A stretch of DNA of 64,000 nt from Sophora flavescens. Lineage: Eukaryota; Streptophyta; Magnoliopsida; Fabales; Fabaceae. This document shows positions 1 to 11,450 of this stretch, in pieces. The notes beneath the pieces were generated by a model. That model searched no databases and was not told the DNA's origin. It saw nothing but the letters and a program-made list of their open reading frames with translations. The DNA is taken from contig CM061065.1 of NCBI GenBank assembly GCA_030762895.1, forward strand, positions 79,617,607 to 79,681,606. The letters are read 5' to 3'. Positions within the stretch are counted from its first letter, which is position 1. Every line of letters starts with the position of its first letter. A program made the position numbers and the translations under genes.

Positions 1-1237
1 GATTATCTGCTAAGCCATCTATATTTCATTCATAGATAGCATCTCCAGAATAACTAGAAGTAGTTTCTAATTCTTTTTCTTCATATTGGATATCCATAAG
101 TGAAGGTTGAGGATACCAATTTTTTATAGTAGGGTAATTTCTTGATTTAGAGGTACTTGCTCCAGGGTTTCCTCTAATCTTAGTGATTTGATCTGTAGAC
201 CTTTAAATTGATTTTCCCATTCATTGATTTCTTCTATAGTAATTACGTTTACTATTTTTGAGGGAGAAGATGGTAACTGAGATGTGGAAAGTTTTAAAAA
301 AGAGTTTCTTATTTATTTCTTCTAAAACTTCTTCGGATTCTGTTTTAATTTTTATTTCTTTTATTTCAGAACCATAAAACTTATAAGGAGTTATCGTTGG
401 TCTTTCGAATTTGTTTGCTTGATTAGATGAGGATAAGGGTTTATCTTCTGGATTGTCTAAAGTAACTGTTACTTGATGAAGTAATTGATTTGTATAATTT
501 AATTGATGTTGAATATTCTTAATATCATTTCTGTTAGAGTGAGCAGACTCTATAGTTTTATCTACATGCATCATTTTAAAGGGTGAAGCTATTACTTCTG
601 CTTTATCTATATTTGGAAAGGTTATTTCTTTTAAAGGAGGAATTATTGAAACAACTTCTTTTCCTTTAGTAGTTTTCCAAATTCTTTTTGCTGAATTAAG
701 AGTTTTTAATTCTAATTTTTGAAACAATGTTTTTCAAACCATTGAAAATAAGGAATATTTTGTTGTTTCTTTTTCAAATACTTATAATATTTTTCTCTGA
801 AATTTTTTATTTGTCCCTGTGAAATGTTAGAGAGAAATCATTATCTTTTTTCTTTATTTTTATTACTAGGAAACTCTTTAAAGAAGTTTTCTATCCATTT
901 TAAATTTTCTTACCATATTTAATTGAGGTGACTTAAAAGCTTGGGAGGCTTCAGATTGAGTTGGAGAAGTATTATTATTATTTTGAGTAGATGGTATGTC
1001 AACTTGATAGTCGGGTCTAGGTATGGTTGGGTGTTCCTGGACTCCTACTAATTTTAATTAATGCATGGGTGGAGTCATAGACTCTACCGAGCTTCTAGGT
1101 CTTTCCATTATTTTCGATCCTTCAGAGGATCGGGATGAAGGGGGCCCATATCTAGAATAATCGCATCTAGAGAAAGGTGCAAAGTTAATTGAAATATTTC
1201 CTGATTTATATTCTAAAACCTTATCTAGTGTAGAGGG
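1..1237 (-). pseudogene. Pararetrovirus coat-protein region of ORF1, degraded and partial
   Basis: This follows the movement domain on the minus strand. The first part (about 1210-1065) is a serine/arginine-rich linker. The longest open part, 727-221, is lysine- and asparagine-rich and has no enzymatic motif, as expected for the poorly conserved stretch between movement and coat domains of caulimovirid polyproteins. Stops break the frame near 1068, 730 and 220. No zinc knuckle is visible before the window ends. The assignment rests mainly on position and composition, because coat domains diverge fast. Confidence 0.5.
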
Positions 1238-2026
1238 TTATGGTTCCTTAGGGGGTAATATTTCCTTTAAATCCCATATTAGATTTCTTGAAATTTCTTC
1301 ATGCTTTAACTTTTGTGGGGTTACAGCAATAGTTTTTCCAAAATTTACTTGTAGTAACAAGGTTTCTCCTTTGGGTGATGCATATAATGCTTTAGGAGAA
1401 ATATTAGATCTCATAACCTTATAATATATTCGGTACATTACAACCAAGGGAAACGAGTTGGGATTCAAGTTCCTTCTCGTATTTTAATATCTAATTTTAG
1501 ATTATATCTATTTTTTCCCGGACTTTCCAAATAAATAGTGTAATTTGGGAAGTTACTAAAATAGGTAGGACCCTCATGAAGATTGGTTTCTATTATTGAT
1601 AGAATCTGAGCTTCAAAACGAAAAGGTCTAGTATCACGTAAACAAACACAAACAGGTGTGTCAATTCCTAAATGATGTAAAGGTTTAACAGCAACTTGTA
1701 TTAATCCAATATGCAAAAATTTATATTTTTGTTTATGTTCCTTTAGCATAGATAAATTTAACAAGTCTATGCTATCTTGAGTTTTATCAACATTAATGGT
1801 ATATTCAGAAGTTTTAATAATGTAATATGAAGAAAATTTATCAATAAGATTTGTTTTATAAATTTTTGAAACATTTAACTCAGGAATGTTCCAGTTATTT
1901 AATTTTTGTTCTATTTCAGGAATGACTATTTGATGTTCATTTAGTAAAGCGTCCTTACTTGTACTTCCTTCATCTAATTCTAATTTTTCTTTGCCTTTTT
2001 GAAACCATCCTTAGTAGTTTAGACAT
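1238..2026 (-). pseudogene. Pararetrovirus movement protein (30K superfamily), frameshifted
   Basis: This is the N-terminal domain of the viral polyprotein, which in the family forms tubules or dilates plasmodesmata for cell-to-cell movement. An ATG in good context lies at 2026-2024. The frame is lost within about 15 codons, reopens near 2013, and runs to 1465 with the core 30K signature (conserved IQVAVKPL at about 1695-1670, then CLRDTRPF). A second shift near 1468 moves the domain into the frame ending at 1238, which contains the RIYYKVM stretch. At least two frameshifts therefore separate pieces of one domain. It is placed about 190 bases after the primer site, as expected for the first product of the genome. 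Confidence 0.75.
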
Positions 2027-2216
2027 GGTGACAAAAACCTAAACGACCGATATCTACATTAAATTACTATTCCTTACCGAAACGGCGGGACCACCTAGCT
2101 GACCAACTGACTCACTACCCTCTCTTAACGGGCATTACTGCCGGGACCACTATTCTGGCTGACCAACATCGTACTGGCAAGACAGCAGAAAGGTTACTAT
2201 AGATGCCAGAGCACTA

Positions 2217-2229
2217 GGCTCTGATACCA
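2217..2229 (-). promoter_or_regulatory. Met-tRNA primer-binding site of the pararetrovirus
   Basis: On the minus strand the sequence is TGGTATCAGAGCC, the complement of the 3' end of plant initiator Met-tRNA and the conventional origin of caulimovirid genome numbering. It lies about 190 bases upstream of the movement-protein ATG and about 55 bases downstream of a TATA box. Copia elements use a similar site, but here no LTR end precedes it and caulimovirid coding lies on both sides. Confidence 0.75.
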
Positions 2230-2726
2230 AACTGGCCACTGTGGATCATCTCATAAGATAAGTAGATTAAAATAGAAGAGTAGAATATATATAGTATTAA
2301 AATATCAAGTGAAATCAGAGTACCGAGAGTGAATTTAATTATCACCTATTGAAGTATAACTGGAAGCTTTATCAAGGAGAATCTCCGAAATTACAACAGT
2401 ATTTGAAATTTAAAAGTTTACAAGTGAAAACAAAACTCTGAATTCTTAGAGACTACAATGAGTAGTTACGCTCTAGGAGTTCTGCCTTTGAATGAGATCT
2501 TCAGAGGTTATTTATGGAAGACTTTGGATTTCAAAACCTTTGAAATCCATGGACTTAACTTGTATTGAAATCCACGGATTTGAAATGGTTGAGATCCAAG
2601 AATTATTAAACATGCTTTTACTGTTTCGGAAAGCATCGCAACTTTATCTTTTTTTGACAAAACGGGCTGCCTTTATTTACTATCAGGGAAGACGCCAAAA
2701 TTGTCAATTCTGCTTTGTTTAATTAT
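2230..2726 (-). promoter_or_regulatory. Pararetrovirus intergenic region with TATA box
   Basis: This is the non-coding interval between the end of ORF2 and the primer site. A TATA box (ACTATATATATTC on the minus strand, at about 2284-2296) sits some 55-65 bases before the primer site, the usual place for the pregenomic RNA promoter. The region is AT-rich. A short plus-strand open frame at 2492-2722 has no recognisable similarity and is not called. Confidence 0.55.
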
Positions 2727-3956
2727 TTAGATCGAATGGGACCACTTCGTAACCATCTCCAAAACCAAAGGACATATCTTCATTTTCCAAGTAAGGATTG
2801 AAGTCTTCGGAAGGAGAGCAAACTTTATCTTACTCTTCTGCAGTATCTACTGATGAGAGCCTCTTGTAATTTTAACTTGTATTCCGCAGGGGAATTAGCA
2901 GTAATATTGACTCTAAATGGTGACTTCGGACTAAAACTTGTGATATCTTGTGATTTTCTGGAAGGTTGAGGAGGTGCTGATTTTTGAAGCGAACTTCCTT
3001 TAATCATCTTCCAGGAAGCATATTTTGTTTCTACAATGGCATTATTGAACTTTCGCCACCAAGAAACTGTAAATTCTGAACAGATATAATCTGGAAAGGG
3101 CTCGGCTAGGTGCTGATGAATTGTTGTATTGATCTTGAGTAACCAAGCAATTCCAAATTGTGAACAAAATTAGAGTAATTTACAATGAGGAGGAATTGTT
3201 GAAGTAAGCTTCTTAAATTCCTCATAAATTACAAAAAGTGAGTTTGGAAGTATTTCTGTTGAGAGAGAAAATTCCCAAAACCATTCCATAAACCAGCTTG
3301 GATAACGGTTTTGGGTATTTGTAAAATTAAAGTACCATGAATGTCTGGGATTAGGTTCAAAAAGAACCGTTCTCCAGGCATCCATATAATCAAAATAAGG
3401 GTAAATAGGGGGATCAAAAGTCCTTGAAAATTTCTTTGGTGTCAAGGGACTTTGATTCCAATCTTTAATAGTTAAGACTCTTTTTATCTTAAATTTTGGG
3501 TAAGCAATAATATCAGGTTCCTCTGGATTAGTTTCCTAGATTATATCGGCAGATCCAGAATCTATCAAGATGTACTGATAGAACCGTAAATTCTTTTTGA
3601 CATCTAAAGTAATCCAACCACATTTTTTTTGGAAACATGGAAGATACAATCTCCCAAGGTGAATTTCCATAGTTTGTAATTTTTGGCTCCATGACTATAT
3701 GCTTTCTGCAAGTACCTTTAACTTTGGACATCATTTGTTCTCTGGAGGTTGTTATTTTGGGAAAGTTATTTGGGCTTAAGGGTGAGTATTTATTGGAAGT
3801 CTGAGTTTGGGTTATTTGAGGTGATTTTGGTGAGGACTGTGATTGGGTTGATTTAGAGGATGCGGATGGGGCAAACGTTTTGGGGGTTAAATGTTTGGAT
3901 GAAGAAGGAGCTCTTGTTCCAAAGCTTCCTCCACGACCCCGAGAAGCATTACTCAC
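2727..3956 (-). pseudogene. Pararetrovirus ORF2, fragmented
   Basis: This is the second ORF, of unknown function in florendovirus-type genomes. Its ATG overlaps the stop of the RNase H frame as ATGA (3956-3953), a coupled stop-start arrangement. Pieces in order are a serine/proline/threonine-rich N-part (3956-3528), an aromatic-rich block with tryptophans and tyrosines (about 3510-3170), a proline-rich block (3007-2825), and an acidic C-terminal tail ending at about 2727 before the intergenic region. Stops or frameshifts occur near 3528, 3170, 3007 and 2825. The family is recognised from the aromatic block and the position. Confidence 0.55.
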
Positions 3957-4480
3957 TTCTGCATACCTTGTAAGAATTTGCGAGTTAAAAAATCAGGGAC
4001 ATAATTGTTTTCGCCTTTCAAATATGCTATTTCAAAATCAAAACAACTTAGTAAACTTTGCCATCTAGCGAAAATTTGTTTTGAAACCAAAATTTGAACA
4101 TCTTTTTGTAAAACATCTTTTGCTACTTTACAATCAATTTGAGGTAAAAATCTTTTGTTTATCAAATCATCTTGGAATTTTATAATGCATAATACTATTT
4201 CTAAAATTTCTTTTTTAGTAGTACTATATTTTATTTGAGATTCGATCCAGACTCCTGAATGAAAACGAACAATTTGCTCCACTTTTGAATGAAAACGAAC
4301 AATTTGCATGCATGGAGTTGAATCTGGAATGAAATAATTCTCTTTATTGCTTTTTCTGGTTTGAATTTGGTACCATTTTACCGGGTAACAATACAGGGCA
4401 AGTTCAAAAGTTTCCTTGTTCATAAGGTCAACTATTTGTAGGGTCTTTTTCTCAGCTAACATGCCTGTAGAATCATATCA
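3953..4480 (-). pseudogene. Pararetrovirus RT C-terminus and RNase H, truncated
   Basis: The open frame 4462-3953 carries the connection/RNase H end typical of caulimovirids: the FARWQ stretch, then FDFEI, then a PDFLTR terminus at about 3990-3965. It lacks the RT palm with its YVDD-type centre, which should lie upstream but is replaced by copia C sequence. An internal duplication of a short block (QIVRFHS twice, about 4308-4250) is visible. It ends in the ATGA overlap with ORF2. Confidence 0.75.
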
Positions 4481-6087
4481 TATTCCAAAATTGTTTCTTT
4501 TAACAGCTGGTTGTTTCTTAAGTCTATCAGATTTCCTGACAGCAATAGGTTCTGAATGAGAAATACAGTGTCATTAGAAGTATTAAGTGTGTGATCTGTG
4601 TGAGATGGGGTGCGATGCTGTGGTAGGGCATGAGGTGTTGTGTTATTAGAAGTATTAAATGTGTGATCTGTGTTATGCTGTGGCATAACAGTAGGTAAAT
4701 CAAATAAAAATATGGAATCTAATTGAGATGATGAGGGTTCAGAAGCAACCATAAAAGAACAGCAGAGGCATGTTGATTATATGGGAAAATTGACTCATAA
4801 AAGATAGCATGCCTGGATACAAAAGTGCCTCGGGTGTGAAAGTCATAGAGGAGATAGCCTTTTGTACCGGGTTTAAAACCAAGGAAGAAGCATTTTCTGG
4901 CCCGAGGATCCAGTTTGTGTCTACGGTTGGTCAAGGTAGTGGCATAAGAGAGACAACCAAACACCTTAATTCCATAAATGTTGGAGGTGACTAATACAAC
5001 ATTTCATAAGGAGATTTCTGATTGAGAACTGGTGTTGGTAATCGGTTGATGATGTGAACAGAATGGCAGAGGGCATAGGACCAGAAAATCTTGGGCAATT
5101 TGGATTGGAAGAGGAGTGCTCGTGTAACATTCAAGAGATGCCGATGTTTCCTTTCAACTGTAGAGTTTTTTTGAGGTGTCTCAACGCAAGATGTCTGATG
5201 TAAAATGCCGAGAGAAGAATAATAAGATGGCATGTTAAATTCAGTGCCATTACCTGTCCTAATCATCTTTACCTTAGCAGAAAATTGAGTAGAAATGTAA
5301 GTGATAAAAGATTGAATAAAAGTGCTGAGTTTCAGACTTAGATCTCATAAGAAAAACCCAAGTATATATGCTGTAGTCATCAACAATGGTTAAAAAGTAT
5401 TGATGCCCTTGAAAAGAAACAATATTGATAGGACCCCATATGTCCATATGCAATAGATCAAAGGGGTGTGAGGTGTGTGTTGTGCTACTGGGTCACAAAC
5501 CAAATTTTTATTAGAGAGAATATGAGGGAAAGCAGTACACAATTGCTGTAAAATGGGATAAGAAGGGTGGCCTAATCGGTAATGCCACAAATCAAAATTA
5601 CTATATGAAGTGAGATTGTTGTTAACAGTATTTACAATAGATGGGAAGGGGGGTGTTTCATTATTCCTGTTACAAAGAAAGGGTTTTGGGGATTCTTGGA
5701 GAATGTAGAGGTTGTTGTGAACCTTAGCATGTCCAATCATCCTCATGGTAGAAAGATCCTGTATTTCACAAAATTTAGGTGTGAAAAGGAGTCTGCAATT
5801 CAGAGAAGTTGATAACTTTTGAACAGAAAATAGATTAAAATGGAAATCAAGTATGTGCAAGACATCATGTAAATGAAGTGTAGATGTGAAATGCACTGTG
5901 CCAGAATAAGATGCAGATGTGAAAGTGCCAATAGGTAATTTAACTGAAATTGGAGAAATCTTCTTGAAATTAGAAAAGCAATGAATAAAGGTGCTATGAT
6001 CATTGCTTGAGGTTGGAGAACTCTCAGCCATGACTAATTGAAAGGATGAATGCGGAAGGTTGGGAAAAAACACTATTAATCTGACAC
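4480..6087 (-). pseudogene. Copia fragment C: protease tail, GAG-pre-integrase, integrase
   Basis: This is a minus-strand Ty1/copia pol fragment truncated at both ends. The downstream half of the protease region (about 6030-5780, SGTVHF then FHFNLFSVQKL) leads to the GAG-pre-integrase zinc region (LWHYRLGH at about 5600). Integrase pieces follow at 5266-4991 (GTEFN and VERKHRHLLN) and 4964-4719 (CLSYATTL, FLGFKPGTKGYLLYD). The frame is broken near 5390-5270 and 4990-4964. The left part (4752-4456) is a low-complexity linker with a 72-bp direct repeat (about 4573 and 4645). It lacks gag, RT and RNase H. It is the same lineage as fragment B, judged by near-identical integrase motifs. Confidence 0.8.
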
Positions 6088-6268
6088 TGTTGATGTGAGA
6101 ATTAAGAGAGAATTGAGATTTTGTATTCAATATGAATGAATCAGTGTACATAATGAATAGGCATCAAGCCTTTTATATAGACAAGATATCCCACTGAAAC
6201 CTAACTGACTGATAGCTGATTAGATAACAGCAAAATATGACTAACTGCCTATTATAAACCAACTAACA
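6088..6268 (-). repeat. LTR, family A (181 bp)
   Basis: On the minus strand it begins TGTTAGTTGG and ends CATCAACA. It is about 95% identical to the LTR at 20547-20737 apart from an 11-bp gap. Upstream on the minus strand lies the element A polypurine tract, but 22 bases separate the two. Downstream lies GTGTCAGA, which resembles the family primer site with two bases lost. It could therefore be the 3' LTR of A or the 5' LTR of a truncated copy continuing into C. Confidence 0.75.
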
Positions 6269-6290
6269 ATAGTATTTAATAGGTAATAGT

Positions 6291-6303
6291 CCCCCCTCAA
6301 GTT
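6291..6303 (-). promoter_or_regulatory. Polypurine tract of element A
   Basis: On the minus strand it reads AACTTGAGGGGGG, just after the RNase H stop codon (6299-6297, within the tract). This is the plus-strand DNA priming site of copia elements and marks the internal/LTR border. Here 22 bases lie between it and the TGTTAG of the LTR, which is unusual. Confidence 0.7.
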
Positions 6304-8383
6304 GGACTATGGATATCACATAGGCCTAACATGGACAAAATGAAATTAAAGGAAGTTGAATGAAGAGGCTTGGTGAAGATGTCAGCCAGCTGGGAAGTGC
6401 TTGGTACAGGTAGTAGATGAATGAGCTTGAAGTGAATCTTCTCTCGGATGACATGACAGTCCAGCTCTATATGTTTGCTCCTCATGAAAAGTAGGATTAT
6501 GAGCAAGATAAATCGCAGATTTATTGTAACAATATACTGAAGCAGGTTGAGAGAAAGTGATATGCAGATCCTGGAACAAATATTGGAGCCATTGGAATTC
6601 ACAAGTCAGGGATGCCAAGGCACGATATTCGGTCTCTGTAGAGGATCGAGAAACAGTGTTTTGTTTCTTAGATTTCCAGGAAATTAGAGAAGAGCCAAGG
6701 AGAACACAATAGCCAGTGACTGATTTTCTTGTATCAGGGCAGCAAGCCCAGTCAGAATAAGCAAAACCATGCAATTTGAGGGAGCTAGACGCAGGGAAAA
6801 ATAGCCCTTTTTCTGGAAAAGCTTTGAGATACTTGAGTATGCGAGTAGCAGCCTGGAAATGTGGAAGCAATGGCTTGGAAACAAACCGACTGAGGTGTTG
6901 TACAGCATATGAAATATCAGGTCTGGTTGTTGTGAGATAGAGCAGCCTGCCAATGAGCCTTCTGTAGGAAGATGCATCAGATAGAGGAGTTCCTTGGTCT
7001 GCTGATAGCTTTGTAGTGGGATTGAAGGGAGTGGCAGAGGGTTTAGCAGCAAGAGAACCAGTATCTTCTAAAAGCTCAAGGGTGTATTTCCTTTGATTTA
7101 ATAAAATTCCTGACTTGGACCGTGCTATCTCAAGGCCTAAGAAAAATCTGAGTTGGCCAAGGTCTTTGATTCGAAATTGCTGATCCAGATGCCTTTTAAC
7201 AGATTGAATTTCATGAGGAGAATTGCCTGCCAAGACAATGTCTTCAACATAAACCAATAATGCAATAAAGTGAGTGGCAGTAGCATTGACAAAGAGGGAA
7301 TGATCAGCCTGTGATTGAGTACAACCCAAAGAAATTAATGCAGACGACAGCTTGGAATACCACTGCCTGCTAGCCTGTTTGAGACACAGAGAGACTTGTG
7401 TAACTTACATACTTTTGATGAATTAGTGGAAGGATAACCAGGAGGAAGAGACATGTAAACCTCTTCATTTACCCATGTAAAAATTCATTGTTGACATCTA
7501 ATTGTTCAAGCTGCCAACCTTTTATAGCTGCCAAAGAAAGAAGAACGCGAACTGTTGTGAGCTTTGCCACCGGAGAGAAAGTGTCAAAGTAGTCTATGCC
7601 TCCCATTTGAGTGTATCCTTTAGCCACTAAATGGGCTTTGTACCTTTCAATATAGCCATTAGCATGGTATTTCACCTTATAAACCCATTTACAACCAATG
7701 GGAGTCTTGCCATGGGGAAGATCAACAACAGTCCATGTGTGATTTTGGGCAAGAGCCTGTAACTCATCATCCATTGCCTTCCTCCAATAATCAAATTTAG
7801 AGGCTTGTGCAAATGTTGTGGGTTCAGGTGTAGCAGATATAGTACAACAAAAATGCTTATATGAAGGAGAACAATTATCATATGATAAAAAAGAAGAAAT
7901 GGGACATAAAGCATTACCAGAAGATGTATGGCAGCAACTTGTGGTAAGGCTGCAGTGATAGTCTTGCAAGTAGCTAGGTTTGTTGTGGATGCGTGTGGAT
8001 TGCCTTGTAGGAGCAAGTTGGGGTGGCTCATCTGTGGTAGTTTGAGTGAGAGGAGGATCAGAGTGGGCAATGGTTGTAGGTGGTGGTGGTGAAGGAGCAG
8101 TAGGATGATCATTTAAGGAAATTGGCTCAGGGAGATCATCAAAGGTGATGGTGGGGATAACAGTAGGTGCAGGGCCAATAGTTGAGGAGGATTCATTGGG
8201 AGAAGGTTGGAAGGGAAAAAGGTGTTCATAGAAAACTACATTCTTGGATATGAAAAGGTCATGGGATGTGAGGTCATAGAGAATGTAGCCCTTCGTTCCT
8301 TCTTTGTAGCCAAGAAAAACAGCTTTCCTAGCCCGAGGGTTGAACTTGGTCCTATTAGCTTGCAAAGTGGTGGCATAACTCAA
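6297..8383 (-). pseudogene. Element A: integrase C-terminus, reverse transcriptase, RNase H
   Basis: The frame 8383-7469 starts in the integrase C-terminal region (FLGYKEGTKGYILYD), crosses a proline-rich linker (about 8200-8000), and enters RT (GCKWVYKVKYHANG at about 7695, then VAKGYTQ and FDTFSPVAK). It is broken at about 7470. RT resumes at 7329-6382. The catalytic YVDD appears as YVED at 7251-7240. RNase H follows (SDWACCPDTRKSVTGYC, then SWKSKKQ) with a final frameshift into 6602-6297 (QLADIFTKPL). Key defects are the D-to-E change in the RT triad and at least two frameshifts. Confidence 0.85.
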
Positions 8384-9470
8384 ACAACCAAAACTTTAAG
8401 GTGAATTAAGGAAGGGGGTTGCTTATAAAGTAATTCATATGGGCACTTAAATTTTAGAAGAGGGCTAGGAAGTGTGTTTATAATGTGGACAGCATGTTGA
8501 ATACTCAAATTCCACATAGTGAGAGGAATGAGAGAATGAAATGAGAGGGACCTATCAACATTTAGAATGTGATGATGTTTCCTCTCTACTACCCCATTTT
8601 TGTTGGGGAGTTCCCACGCATGATGTGTGATGCAGAATGCCCTTAGATTGGTAAAATTCTGACATAGCAAACTCAGCACCATTGTCAGACCTTAGGCATT
8701 TTAAAGTAGTTTGAAATTGATTCTTAATGTATGCAATAAAATGAGTTAGACTTTCTGGTTTCATCTTTTGTTTTGAGAAAAATAACCCAAGTGAACCTGG
8801 TAAGGTCATCTACAAGAGTAAGAAAGTACTTATGTCCTAGAATTGAAATGGTTGAGTATGGACCCCAAATATCAGCATGTAAAAGATCAAAGGGAGCAGA
8901 AGACTTGCTAGTACTATTAGGAAAAGGCAATTTCTTTTGCTTAGCAAAATGACAAGCATCACAAGGATTCACATTATTCTTTTTACATGGAATGAAAGGA
9001 AATTGTTTAGAAATAGATTGCATTCCAAAATCAGAAACATGGCCTAACCTCATATGCCAAAGATGAAAAGAATTATTAGGAACATAATTACACAAATTTC
9101 AGTATCTGTGTGTACTGTAGTGACAATTACATACAATCCCCTTTGAAGCTTAGCTGTATCAATCATCTCCTTGGAATGGTTCTGCAAAATTTGACACGAG
9201 TCAGTGGTAAAGTGTAGATGACAATGATTGGTTCGAGCTAATTTAGTAACAGAAATCAAATTCACATTAAAGGATGGTATGTATACGACATTATGCAGAA
9301 CAAGAGATTTAGATAGAGCAACAATTCCTGAAATGGATGCAAAAATTTGAGCCATTTGGTAATGAAACAGGCATAGGAATAATAGTCTTGTGACTGATAA
9401 AATACTTAAAAATCAAAGGTAATATGATCATTTGCACCTGTATCGAGAATCCAAAGGTGAGGGTGCTTAC
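8380..9470 (-). pseudogene. Element A: protease, GAG-pre-integrase, integrase core
   Basis: The aspartic protease motif ILDTGA reads at 9450-9433 but hits a stop soon after (about 9410). Protease tail and VYIPSFNVNLISV follow at 9355-9050. The frame 9095-8724 has the integrase zinc region (LWHMRLGH, CDACHFAKQ) and the first catalytic Asp (HADIWGP). The frame 8809-8555 has the second Asp (RSDNGAEF). The Glu region (NGVVERKH) lies in 8682-8380. The protease is in a different frame from gag. At least four frame breaks occur in this 1.1 kb. Confidence 0.8.
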
Positions 9471-9473
9471 CAC

Positions 9474-10241
9474 TCACAGATGTGGAATCAGAGTTGAGGA
9501 CAAGGGAGTAGTAGTTACAGAATTAACTTTGGGCTGTTGAATCTGTTTTGTTTGTTGAAGCAGATCAAGAATGCTTTGATATTGCTCTTGTGTGAAGCCA
9601 AAAGAATGAGTTGATGGTGCTGATGGACCTGGAACCTTTGAATTAGTGACTGTTGCATTTGTCTGAGATTGAGCCTTCCCTTTGGTCTTGTAGCCTGGAG
9701 GGAAGCCATGCTTAAAATAGCATGTCTCAATGGTGTGGTTATTCTTCCCACAATGTGTACAGACACGATTAGGACCTTTACCATTAAAGTTCTGTCCTTT
9801 ACCCTTTCCAGCATAGTTGCCCTGCTGAGAATTGGACAAAAGAACCACAGAAGAATCACTGGCCTCATGACTAACCGAACCAATCATTTCCCTTTCTTGT
9901 TGAATGACTAGGGAAAAGGCTTTCTCAATATCAGGGAGGGGGTCCATCATCATAATCTGAGATTTGGTGTGCGAAAAACGTTCATTCAAACCTCAGAGGA
10001 AACGAATCACATAATCTTGCTCGCGGTAAACCTTCATAGAGGCAACATCTCCACACGAGCAAGCAATGGGAAACCTACAATGAGGAAGAGGACAAAAATT
10101 TTCCAGTTCATCCCAAAATACTTTCATCTGCGTGAAGTAGTCAGAAACCTCAAGATTGCCTTGTCTAAATTTGTAAAGATCTTCTTGAATATCAGAGATA
10201 TCGGTGGAATGTTTGAAATGGAAAAATAAATAAAAAAACAT
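9474..10241 (-). pseudogene. Element A gag, N-terminally truncated, with CCHC knuckle
   Basis: This copia gag (nucleocapsid) contains an RNA-binding zinc knuckle of pattern CTHCGKNNHTIETC at about 9776-9729. Upstream is a helical capsid-like part that includes YFTQMKVFWDE. A nonsense codon at about 9995-9993 splits it, where copy A' has lysine. Homology with A' (19361-20072) ends at 10203; the residues upstream of that in the open frame are not gag. The two copies match over about 708 bp with some 20 differences. Confidence 0.85.
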
Positions 10242-11450
10242 ATCAGTGTAAAGCCATTAATAAAAACTAAAGCTGTTTCTGCATTTTGAAAAGTTATTAA
10301 GTGGTCAAATTTTGTAGAGTGGTATAAACATGGAAGGATTATGCCATAAAAAAGAGTTGATAGCTAAAGCATGTGCCAAAAGAGTTGAAAAGAAGAACCA
10401 AATCTCCTATGTGCTATCATGAGGTCTAATATTCACAAAAAGTTAGTAGGGGGAAAGAAAAAGGAAGAAGAATAGTAGTGATGCAACATAAAATCTAAGA
10501 AAATTTTTCACAAACAGATAAGTGCACAAAAAGAAATATGCCTATCCCCTTAACATAGAAGATATGGCAAATCAGTAAATAACATAATGTAATTGAAAGA
10601 AGCAATTCAATGGAAAATCCAGAAATCGGAATTGCATAATATAATAATCTTGTTTCAGAATTTATATAAAATAAATAGATTGGTTCTTCATCGTGTTGGA
10701 ACCAAATTACACACTCACACTCAAGGTCTCTAACAGCAAATCACTCACGCGATAGTAAAGATTGGAATAAAATGCAAGAATAGAATACTGAGTATATACT
10801 CTGAATTTTATCGATCATGAAGTCTTTATTTATACATCACAGAAGAGTTAAGCCCCACATGAACATACTTTTTGATAATTAGATGGATCCGTGGTTCTAA
10901 CATTTTATTTCATCTCACAACTACTCTTGAATTTTGTCAAAATCCTTACTATATGTTTTCTAGCTATAGCATTAATCTATCAAATATTTTAGTCTGTTAA
11001 TATTTTGGACGTGCAAGAAAATCTTGTTTTGTTTGCTGTCTTTCTTGATCCCAGTAAGTTCGTATTTGATGCATATAGGGGAGGCGATGAAGACATTGTT
11101 TTCTATTGGGGTACCACAGTGTAGTGAAATGTTCACCACATCAAAACTATGGCATTAATTACTTGATCACAAAATATAGTCAATGATAACAAAGGCTCAC
11201 AAAATATAGCAATGAAATGCACGGTACCAGTCGTAATAAGGAAAGCAAATTTGCTCCAACACAATACTCTAATACCAACCATAGGTGAGCAGAAGTTCCA
11301 TACCTAATAAAAGCATAAATGGACACTTTCCAATTAGAGGAGATTCAAGCAAAAGGAAATAAAAAAAAATTATAGATCATGAAACAGGACCATCCAGAGT
11401 GTTATTAAATATTAGTAGGACTATTCGTTGCAGCATTTTGTGGTTATATT
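10204..11450. other. Gene-free AT-rich stretch
   Basis: I see no convincing coding similarity on either strand. A TATA-like minus-strand segment near 10840-10790 followed by a possible tRNA-primer-like string near 10695 could be the ghost of another LTR, but no partner repeat is present and I do not call it. The left border is the abrupt end of element A gag; the right border is a short RNase H-like fragment. Confidence 0.5.

Larger units (their letters stand above)
1..4480 (-). mobile_element. Endogenous pararetrovirus (Caulimoviridae), two genome units joined
   Basis: Read on the minus strand from 4480 downwards, the order is RNase H end, ORF2, an intergenic region with a TATA box, a Met-tRNA primer-binding site, movement-protein domain, and then coat-protein region running off the window. 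That is the 3' end of one genome followed by the 5' start of another, as expected for a terminally redundant or tandem integrated caulimovirid. A separate ORF2 after RNase H resembles the florendovirus layout (family knowledge; genus not proven). All frames carry stops or frameshifts, so the copy is dead. The left end lies outside the window. The right end is cut inside the reverse transcriptase, where copia fragment C begins at about 4480-4560. Confidence 0.8.
6088..10203 (-). mobile_element. Copia element A, 5'-truncated
   Basis: This is a minus-strand Ty1/copia element in order gag (from 10203), protease, integrase, RT, RNase H, polypurine tract (6291-6303), LTR. The 5' LTR, primer site and gag N-terminus are missing: homology with the related copy A' stops at 10203, in the middle of gag. 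Several stops and frameshifts, plus a changed RT active site, make it inactive. No target duplication can be tested because the 5' end is gone. Confidence 0.8.

Noticed and set aside
2492..2722. 76-codon plus-strand frame in the pararetrovirus intergenic region
   Set aside because: Antisense to the viral units and without similarity; short enough to be chance.
10690..10850. Possible minus-strand LTR ghost with TATA box
   Set aside because: No partner copy, no polypurine tract and no adjacent coding region; too little evidence to call.
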